A stretch of 64,000 bases of DNA, taken from positions 1 through 64,000 of the forward strand of contig JADKEH010000010.1 of the NCBI GenBank assembly GCA_016718155.1, written 5' to 3'. Under the pieces are notes generated by a model, which worked only from the letters and a program-made list of their open reading frames with translations, did no database searches and was not told the DNA's origin. This document shows, one piece after another, positions 56,716 to 64,000 of the stretch (positions are counted from its first letter, which is position 1; each line of letters opens with the position of its first letter). The position numbers were made by a program, and so were the translations under genes. Source of the DNA: Candidatus Rhodoferax randersensis. Its GTDB lineage: Bacteria > Pseudomonadota > Gammaproteobacteria > Burkholderiales > Burkholderiaceae_C.

Positions 56716-57084
56716 TTACAAAACTTCGGGAGCCAGAGACACGATCTTCATGAACTTCTCGGTACGCAGTTCACGCGTCACGGGCCCAAAGATACGGGTG
56801 CCAATTGGCTCCAGCTTGGCGTTGAGCAGCACTGCTGCATTGCCGTCGAATTTGACCAAGGAGCCATCGCTGCGACGGATGCCCTTGGCGGTACGCACCA
56901 CCACTGCACTGTAGATCTCGCCCTTTTTGACGCGACCACGGGGAGCAGCTTCCTTGATGCTAACTTTGATAACGTCGCCAACGCTGGCATAACGTCGCTT
57001 GGAGCCGCCAAGCACCTTGATGCACAGGACGGACTTGGCGCCGGTATTGTCGGCAACTTCTAGTCGAGATTCAGTCTGGATCAT
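56716..57084 (-). CDS. rplN: 50S ribosomal protein L14 (uL14)
   Basis: 122 residues, start MIQTESRLEVADNTGAKSVLCIKVLGGSKRRYASVGDVIKVSIKEAAPRGRVKKGEIYSAVVVRTAKGIRR. A longer upstream frame (to 57198) is not conserved and is rejected. L14 is at the subunit interface. It is the first gene of the block here: rpsQ, usually directly upstream, is absent, and glpD lies there instead, so the block has its own promoter. Confidence 0.99.
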   Translation of the reverse strand: MIQTESRLEVADNTGAKSVLCIKVLGGSKRRYASVGDVIKVSIKEAAPRGRVKKGEIYSAVVVRTAKGIRRSDGSLVKFDGNAAVLLNAKLEPIGTRIFGPVTRELRTEKFMKIVSLAPEVL

Positions 57085-57240
57085 TTCGTTTGTTCCCAAC
57101 TTGCACCAAAACCAGGATGGCCGGCCTTCGCCAGTCAGCAACCTCGTTCCAGTCAGTCTTGGGCCTGTCGTCAGCACCGCAAACCACTTGCAGCACATCC
57201 GCTAGGCAGATACTTCATGCTTTTTCAAGCGAAGCCCACT

Positions 57241-57270
57241 ATTATGCCAGAGGCCCAAGTCCCTTGTCAA
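57241..57270 (-). promoter_or_regulatory. Sigma70-type promoter for the rplN-rplQ block
   Basis: On the minus strand: TTGACA (57270-57265), an 18-base spacer, then CATAAT (57246-57241), one mismatch from consensus in the -10. Transcription would begin near 57234, leaving a leader of about 150 bases before rplN that could host regulation. Confidence 0.8.
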
Positions 57271-57431
57271 CGGGTTTGGGCGATTGTTTGTGCAGGCCAC
57301 GCCGCCGGTTTCGTGCGCCGCGTCTGCTCGACCAGTTCCACCCCAGCAAGCCAGTCAGCATGCGGCTGCCGACGAGCCTCAGGATGCGAGCACACACTTA
57401 CCAAATAGACATTACCGGTCGATGTTTTGCC

Positions 57432-59039
57432 TCATCCCGGCAAATGCAGGTAGTGCTGTGCCAACGCCATGAACGCGTCAAGTTCGGGATCCAGGCCGGT
57501 CTCGTTTCGAAGGATTTCGCCCACCTGAGCGGCCACCGTGGCCGCCAGACGCGCATCCAAGAACAGCAATCTGGAACGCCGCGCCAGCACATCCTCCACC
57601 TTGACGGCGTACTCGAAGCGTGCCGCGAACCGAACCATCGCTTCTGTCAAGCCTTCGCACAGGGTGGTCTGCGCACCCGGCAAACTCATCACAAAGTCCT
57701 GTTCGCCGCCGTAGGAGTGAATCCCGGGTGGCCGACAAATCGACTGGACCGGGATACCCGGCCCCGGCGCGCCTACTAACTTCAAGTGCGTGGTGACCCC
57801 GTCCTGGCGGTCTTCCAGCAGGCCCTTGTCGGCACAGCGGCGCAGCACATCCTCGGCCATCGCACGGTAGGTTGTCCACTTGCCGCCGGTCACCGTCACC
57901 AGGCCGCTGCGGCTCACCAGCACCGTGTGCTCGCGGCTCAGGCCCTTGGTATCGTCACCGTCTTCGTCCTGCGGCTTGACCAGCGGGCGCAGGCCGACCC
58001 AAACGCTCTTGACGTCGGCGCGGCTCGGCGCGCGACGCAGGTAGCGCGCCGATTCATTCAGGATGAAGTCCACCTCCTCCTTGAACGGCTGCGGCTCGCG
58101 CGCCAGGTCATTGCGCGGCGTATCGGTGGTACCCAGAATAACTTTGCCCAGCCACGGCACGGCGAACAGCACCCGGCCATCGGCCGTCTTGGGCACCATC
58201 AAGGCGACATCGCCCCCCAGAAACTCGCGGTCCACCACGATGTGCACACCCTGGCTGGGCGCCACCATCGGTTTGGTGGGACGCCGGCCGTCACCGCCAT
58301 TCGCCGCTCCGTCTTTTTGCCGAAGCTCATCGACCCACACGCCCGCCGCGTTGACGACACAGCGAGCGTCAATACGATAGGTCTTGCCATTTTGGGTATC
58401 TTCACAAAGCAGCCCCGCCACCTTGCCCCCCTGGTAGTGGAGATCGCTGGCGCGGCAGTAGTTCACCAGCAGGGCGCCACGGCTCGCTGCGGTACGCGCC
58501 AGCGCCAGGGCGAGCCGAGCGTCATTGAACTGGCCATCCCAATACTTGACGCCCCCACACAGGTCGTCGGGCAGAGCTGTCGGCAACAGACCAAGGGTTT
58601 GAGCCCGACTGAGAAACTCGGTCCGGCCCAAGCCCGCTTTGCCCGCCAAAGCGTCATACATCTTGAGCCCGATCCCGTAAAACGGTGTCTCCCACCACTT
58701 GTAGGACGGCATGATGAAGGGCAGTGGCTGCGCCAGATGCGGCGCATTGTTGAGCAGAATCGTCCGCTCCCGCAGCGCCTCGCGCACCAGGCCAATATTG
58801 CCCTGCGCCAGGTAACGCACGCCCCCATGCACAAGTTTGGTGGCGCGCGATGAGGTGCCTTTGGCAAAGTCATGCGACTCCACCAATACCACGCTGAAAC
58901 CCCTGGCGGCAGCGTCCAGCGCCACGCCGAGTCCAGTGGCTCCGCCTCCGACAACCGCCAAGTCGTAGCGCCGGCCTTCTGCCAGACGTGACATCAGTGA
59001 CTCGCGGCGGGTCGCGCCAGGCTGATATTCGGTAACCAT
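57432..59039 (-). CDS. glpD: FAD-dependent glycerol-3-phosphate dehydrogenase
   Basis: 535 residues with start MVTEYQPGATRRESLMSRLAEG (59039); a longer frame to 59135 would begin within a terminator hairpin and is rejected. GlpD oxidises glycerol-3-phosphate to dihydroxyacetone phosphate, passing electrons to quinones at the membrane. The FAD-binding Rossmann motif YDLAVVGGGATGLGVALDAAARG is followed by GTSSRATKLVHGGVRYL. WVGLRPLV and VTVTGGKWTTYRAMAED are typical, as is the C-terminal helical domain. Downstream of the glycerol transporter genes, giving a complete glycerol uptake and oxidation route apart from glycerol kinase, which is not in the window. Confidence 0.96.
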   Translation of the reverse strand: MVTEYQPGATRRESLMSRLAEGRRYDLAVVGGGATGLGVALDAAARGFSVVLVESHDFAKGTSSRATKLVHGGVRYLAQGNIGLVREALRERTILLNNAPHLAQPLPFIMPSYKWWETPFYGIGLKMYDALAGKAGLGRTEFLSRAQTLGLLPTALPDDLCGGVKYWDGQFNDARLALALARTAASRGALLVNYCRASDLHYQGGKVAGLLCEDTQNGKTYRIDARCVVNAAGVWVDELRQKDGAANGGDGRRPTKPMVAPSQGVHIVVDREFLGGDVALMVPKTADGRVLFAVPWLGKVILGTTDTPRNDLAREPQPFKEEVDFILNESARYLRRAPSRADVKSVWVGLRPLVKPQDEDGDDTKGLSREHTVLVSRSGLVTVTGGKWTTYRAMAEDVLRRCADKGLLEDRQDGVTTHLKLVGAPGPGIPVQSICRPPGIHSYGGEQDFVMSLPGAQTTLCEGLTEAMVRFAARFEYAVKVEDVLARRSRLLFLDARLAATVAAQVGEILRNETGLDPELDAFMALAQHYLHLPG

Positions 59040-59104
59040 ACTTCGGAACTCCCGGCTTTTTGACCGCTCAAGCTGGCCCGCAGGGGCCGCGCCAAGCAGG
59101 TCGC

Positions 59105-59141
59105 AAGAAAAAGGCCGTGCGGCAGAACTGCTCACACGGCC
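59105..59141 (-). terminator. Hairpin with T run between glpV and glpD
   Basis: On the minus strand GGCCGTG ... CACGGCC (59141-59113) with an inner GCAG/CTGC pair, followed by TTTTTCTT (59112-59105). A good intrinsic-terminator pattern, 38 bases after the glpV stop and 66 bases before the glpD start. It could reduce read-through into glpD. Confidence 0.65.
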
Positions 59142-59178
59142 AGGTTTTCACGCGTTGGCAATATCAACGCACTGCTGA

Positions 59179-60909
<1,731 letters not shown>

Positions 60910-60997
60910 GGTCTATCTCCTCAAATGTTAACAACCCCTGTCTTGAAGGCTGCAACGGCTCCAGGGGAAATGAGCCGTTGCTTGATTCCTTGAGAGC

Positions 60998-61306
60998 TCA
61001 GCCTCGGCGCATGATCAGCACCACCAGGCCCATCGACGCCACAAAACTGATCCAGATCGAGGGCTCACTTTGAAGCCCGAGCCAACCCACCAACTTGCCG
61101 CTGATGCCGACGAAGATCAGGTTCACATAGGCGGCCGACAGCAGTCCGATGAACAGGCGGTCGCCGCGTGTCGTCTCCAGGGGCAGGAAACCTCGCCGCA
61201 GTTCCGTGGGCGACTTCAGCTCCCACACGGTCATGCCCATCAGCATCAACACGATGCACGAAAAAAAGACCGCCACCGGGGTGGTCCATGCCATCCACTC
61301 AAACAT
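60998..61306 (-). CDS. glpU: DUF2160 small membrane protein of the glycerol transporter cluster
   Basis: 102 residues, start MFEWMAWTTPVAVFFSCIVLMLMGMTVWELKSP. Three membrane helices are predicted by eye (residues 5-27, about 50-71 and 78-98), with the cytoplasmic loop PTELRRGFLPLETTRGDRLFIGLL typical of the DUF2160/GlpU family. Located between glpQ and glpV as in rhizobial glp operons. Its role in transport is not defined. Confidence 0.85.
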   Translation of the reverse strand: MFEWMAWTTPVAVFFSCIVLMLMGMTVWELKSPTELRRGFLPLETTRGDRLFIGLLSAAYVNLIFVGISGKLVGWLGLQSEPSIWISFVASMGLVVLIMRRG

Positions 61307-61318
61307 GACCGCTCTCCA

Positions 61319-62137
61319 TCAAACCCGCCCCATCGCAAAACCCTTGGCGATGTAATTGCGGACAAACCAGATCACCACGGCGCCAGGAACAATCGTCAGC
61401 ACCCCCGCTGCCGCCAGCGTGGCCCAGTCCATGCCCGAGGCCGAAACCGTGCGCGTCATGGTGGCGACAATCGGCTTGGCGTTGACGCTGGTCAGCGTAC
61501 GCGCCAGCAGCAGCTCGACCCAACTGAACATGAAGCAAAAGAACGCCGCCACACCCACGCCAGCCTTGATCAGCGGCAAGAAGATACGGATGAAGAACCG
61601 CGGGAACGAGTAGCCGTCGATATAGGCGGTCTCGTCGATCTCGCGCGGAATGCCACTCATGAAGCCTTCCAGAATCCAGACCGCCAAAGGCACGTTGAAC
61701 AGCAAGTGCGCCAGGGCGACCGCGATGTGGGTATCCATCAGGCCCACCGTCGTGTAGAGCTGAAAGAACGGCAGCAGGAACACCGCGGGTGGTGTCATAC
61801 GGTTGGTCAACAGCCAGAAGAACACGTGCTTGTCGCCCAGGAAGCTGTAGCGAGAGAAGGCATAGGCCGCCGGCAGCGCCACCGTGATCGAGATCACCGT
61901 GTTGATGCCGACATAGATAAGACTGTTGATATAGCCCGAGTACCACGAGACATCGGTCAGTATGGTCTTGTAGTTGTCCCAGGTGAAGTGCTGCGGGAAC
62001 AAGGAAAAGCTGACCAGAATCTCGTTGTTGGTCTTGAACGACATGTTGACCATCCAGTAGATCGGCAACAGCGCAAAAACGATGTACAGCAGCAGGAACA
62101 CGCTGCGTTTCTGAAAGCGTGAATTAGTCATGACCAC
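61319..62137 (-). CDS. glpQ: Glycerol ABC transporter permease
   Basis: 272 residues, start MVMTNSRFQKRSVFLLLYIVFALLPIYWMVNMSFKT. A MalG-type permease with six membrane helices. The ATPase-contact EAA loop is seen as EGFMSGIPREIDETAYIDGYSFPRFFIRIFLPLI. Start overlaps the glpP end by 14 bases (62124-62137). The name refers to the permease of the GlpSTPQUV system, not to the phosphodiesterase also called GlpQ. Confidence 0.9.
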   Translation of the reverse strand: MVMTNSRFQKRSVFLLLYIVFALLPIYWMVNMSFKTNNEILVSFSLFPQHFTWDNYKTILTDVSWYSGYINSLIYVGINTVISITVALPAAYAFSRYSFLGDKHVFFWLLTNRMTPPAVFLLPFFQLYTTVGLMDTHIAVALAHLLFNVPLAVWILEGFMSGIPREIDETAYIDGYSFPRFFIRIFLPLIKAGVGVAAFFCFMFSWVELLLARTLTSVNAKPIVATMTRTVSASGMDWATLAAAGVLTIVPGAVVIWFVRNYIAKGFAMGRV

Positions 62138-63017
62138 CCTCCTTCGCCTGCGTGCCGACGCGCTGCATCCAGTTGTAGAGGATGAAGCACATCAGCAGGA
62201 TGATCAGAAAATAGATCAACGAAAACGCCGCGGCCGGACCCAGGTCAAACTGCCCCACTGCCTTCTGCGTCAGGAACTGCGACAGAAAGGTGGTGGAGTT
62301 GCCCGGCCCGCCACCGGTCAGCACAAAGGGCTCGGTATAGATCATGAAGCTGTCCATGAAGCGCAACAGCACCGCAATCATCAGCACGCCTCGCATCTTG
62401 GGTAGCTGCACATACCAGAAGACGTCGAGCTTGCTGGCACCATCGATGCTGGCGGCCTGATAGTAGGCGTCCGGAATGGAACGCAAGCCCGCGTAACCCA
62501 GCAAGGCCACCAAAGGTGTCCAGTGCCAGACATCCATCACCAGCACGGTGAGCCAGGCGTGGGTGGCGTTGCCGGTGTAGCTGTACTCAATGCCCAGGCC
62601 CTGCAGCGCAGCGCCCATCAGTCCGATGTCGGTTCGGCCAAAGATCTGCCAGATGGTGCCCACGACGTTCCAGGGGATCAGCAGGGACAGGGACACGATC
62701 ACCAGCACCACCGACGACTTCCAACCCTGCGCTGGCATGGACAGGGCCAACATGATTCCCAAAGGCAGCTCGACCGCCAGCACCGAGAGTGAAAAGACCA
62801 GTTGGCGCCACAGGGCGCCGTGCAGTTCTTCGTCACGCATGATGGCGGCGAACCACTCGGTGCCGACAAACACCCGCCGGTCTGGCGAGATAATGTCCTG
62901 CACAGAGTAGTTCACGACCGTCATCAGCGGCAGGATGGCCGAGAAGGCAACGCAGACCAGGACTGGCAGCACCAGGAACCAGGCTTTTTGATTCACTGGC
63001 TTGGTCGTAGTGCTCAT
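62124..63017 (-). CDS. glpP: Glycerol ABC transporter permease
   Basis: 297 residues, start MSTTTKPVNQKAWFLVLPVLVCVAFSAILPLMTVVNYSVQD. A MalF/UgpA-type permease. The EAA-like loop GYAGLRSIPDAYYQAASIDGASKLDVFWYVQLPKMRGVL is well conserved. ATG overlaps the glpT stop (63014-63017, ATGA), so both are translationally coupled. Works with GlpQ to form the membrane channel. Confidence 0.9.
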   Translation of the reverse strand: MSTTTKPVNQKAWFLVLPVLVCVAFSAILPLMTVVNYSVQDIISPDRRVFVGTEWFAAIMRDEELHGALWRQLVFSLSVLAVELPLGIMLALSMPAQGWKSSVVLVIVSLSLLIPWNVVGTIWQIFGRTDIGLMGAALQGLGIEYSYTGNATHAWLTVLVMDVWHWTPLVALLGYAGLRSIPDAYYQAASIDGASKLDVFWYVQLPKMRGVLMIAVLLRFMDSFMIYTEPFVLTGGGPGNSTTFLSQFLTQKAVGQFDLGPAAAFSLIYFLIILLMCFILYNWMQRVGTQAKEGGHD

Positions 63018-64000
63018 GGCACGATCTCCTCGTCGCGGTAGAAGCAGGTGTGTTCACCCAAGACCTTGAGCCACACGGCGTCGCCGGGCAGCAGTTGCTC
63101 GGCGTCGCCGGACAACCGTACCTTCAGGGTCTGCCCGGCCACGTCCGCGCTCAGCATCAAGTGGGTTCCCACGTCCTGGACGCGCGACACTTTGACTGGC
63201 AAGGCACCCACCGTGCCAGGTGGGACCAGCTCCACATACTCGGGGCGCACGCCCAGCTTGACATCTCCATCGGATAGCGTTCGCCCAGGCGGCAGTGGTA
63301 GGGCCACGCCAGCAACATGAACCATGCCCCCGCGCACCTGCACCGGCAGGAAGTTCATACCCGGCGAGCCAATGAAGTGCCCCACAAAGGTGTGGCTGGG
63401 GCGCTCGAACAGGTCAGCCGCAGACCCCACCTGCACGGCGCGGCCACGCGTCATGACCACCACCTGGTCGGCAAAGGTCAGGGCTTCGACCTGATCGTGG
63501 GTCACGTAGATCAAGGTCAGCTTCAATTCGTGGTGGATTTGCTTTAGCTTGCGCCGCAATTGCCACTTCAGGTGCGGGTCGATCACGGTCAAGGGCTCGT
63601 CCAACAGCACCGCCGATACGTCGGGCCGCACCAGGCCGCGGCCGAGCGATATCTTCTGCTTGGCGTCGGCCGACAGGCCCGCCGCGCGCTGGTTGAGCTG
63701 GTCACTCATTTCCAGCATTTCAGCAATCTCGCCCACGCGCTTGGCGATCTGCTCTTTGGAAACCTTGCGGTTGCGCAGCGGAAACGCCAGGTTTTCGGCC
63801 ACCGTCATGGTGTCGTAGATCACCGGAAACTGGAACACCTGCGCAATGTTGCGCGCCTGCGGTGACTCACGCGTCACGTCCCGACCGTCAAAGCGCACGC
63901 TACCCTGCGAGGGCGCCAGCAGCCCCGACATGACGTTCAACAAAGTCGTTTTGCCACAGCCCGACGGACCCAGCAGTGCGTAGGCGCCGCCATCCTCAAA
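63014..64000 (-). CDS. glpT: Glycerol ABC transporter ATP-binding protein (5' end outside the window)
   Basis: The reading frame is open to base 64000, so the start is missing. Visible are Walker A GPSGCGKTT (about 63980-63954), Walker B VSAVLLDEPLTVID, the H loop YVTHDQVEAL and a C-terminal OB-like regulatory domain (VKLGVRPEYVELVPPGTVG). The signature region reads LSADAKQKISLGRGLV, not the canonical LSGGQ. That is common to this branch of carbohydrate importers as far as I recall, and may be compensated by a second ATPase (GlpS) expected upstream, beyond the window. About 329 residues are seen. Confidence 0.9.
   Translation of the reverse strand, partial: FEDGGAYALLGPSGCGKTTLLNVMSGLLAPSQGSVRFDGRDVTRESPQARNIAQVFQFPVIYDTMTVAENLAFPLRNRKVSKEQIAKRVGEIAEMLEMSDQLNQRAAGLSADAKQKISLGRGLVRPDVSAVLLDEPLTVIDPHLKWQLRRKLKQIHHELKLTLIYVTHDQVEALTFADQVVVMTRGRAVQVGSAADLFERPSHTFVGHFIGSPGMNFLPVQVRGGMVHVAGVALPLPPGRTLSDGDVKLGVRPEYVELVPPGTVGALPVKVSRVQDVGTHLMLSADVAGQTLKVRLSGDAEQLLPGDAVWLKVLGEHTCFYRDEEIVP

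Noticed and set aside
57085..57198. N-terminal extension of rplN
   Set aside because: The extension is not L14-like and the normal start MIQTESRLEV at 57084 is clear.
59040..59135. N-terminal extension of glpD
   Set aside because: It would begin inside a terminator-like hairpin and lacks GlpD similarity; the start at 59039 fits the family.

Overview
The window looks like a chromosome segment of a betaproteobacterium of the order Burkholderiales, probably Comamonadaceae-like. The evidence is the GC-rich coding style, the protein similarity of the spc/alpha ribosomal block, a glycerol ABC transporter beside glpD, and many Burkholderiales-type accessory genes. The species cannot be named from the sequence alone. 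The window splits into a core part (about 48.0-64.0 kb) and an accessory, defence-island-like part (1 to about 47.5 kb).

Accessory part, left to right. (1) 1-5262, plus strand: a broken NAD-dependent DNA ligase, an SbcD-like nuclease and an SbcC/YhaN-like ATPase, all with frameshifts. (2) 6132-26251, minus strand: a type 1 BREX locus. In transcription order it holds a WYL-domain regulator, brxA, brxB, brxC, [LRR-like gene], pglX, [cyclase-like remnant, PLD-family gene, small gene, DUF1016 nuclease, hypothetical], pglZ and brxL. brxB and pglZ are intact. brxA, brxC, pglX and brxL are interrupted by frameshifts. The LRR gene lies between two imperfect copies of a roughly 120 bp repeat that contains the pglX start. 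(3) 26.4-30.4 kb: a membrane protein with a ClpP-like domain, an ADP-ribosylglycohydrolase-like gene, an IS30 fragment and a decayed cold-shock/DUF1294 gene. (4) 30.6-39.2 kb: a compact mobile module with a divergent Cro-like regulator, excisionase, tyrosine integrase, a tandem-AAA ATPase and a run of small genes that includes two pairs of paralogues. (5) 39.4-43.4 kb: a very large metallophosphoesterase-NTPase fusion with a membrane-anchored neighbour. (6) 43.5-47.5 kb: a trypsin-like protease gene split by a decayed IS21-family element with a clear 6 bp target duplication.

Core part: an initiator tRNA gene, then (all minus strand) rplQ, rpoA, rpsD, rpsK, rpsM, rpmJ, infA, secY, rplO, rpmD, rpsE, rplR, rplF, rpsH, rpsN, rplE, rplX and rplN behind a strong sigma70-like promoter. 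Next come glpD and the glycerol importer genes glpV, glpU, glpQ, glpP and glpT; the last runs off the window end. All of these read cleanly.

Frameshifts are frequent in the accessory part and absent from the core part. This could be genuine decay of mobile and defence genes, or indel errors left in poorly covered sequence. The nucleotide string alone cannot separate the two, although at least one break (brxL) is a plain single-base homopolymer change. The most promising uncharacterised material is the operon of paralogue pairs with a double AAA ATPase (30.6-37.0 kb), the phosphoesterase-NTPase gene (39.5-42.5 kb), and the cyclase-like plus PLD pair embedded in the BREX locus.
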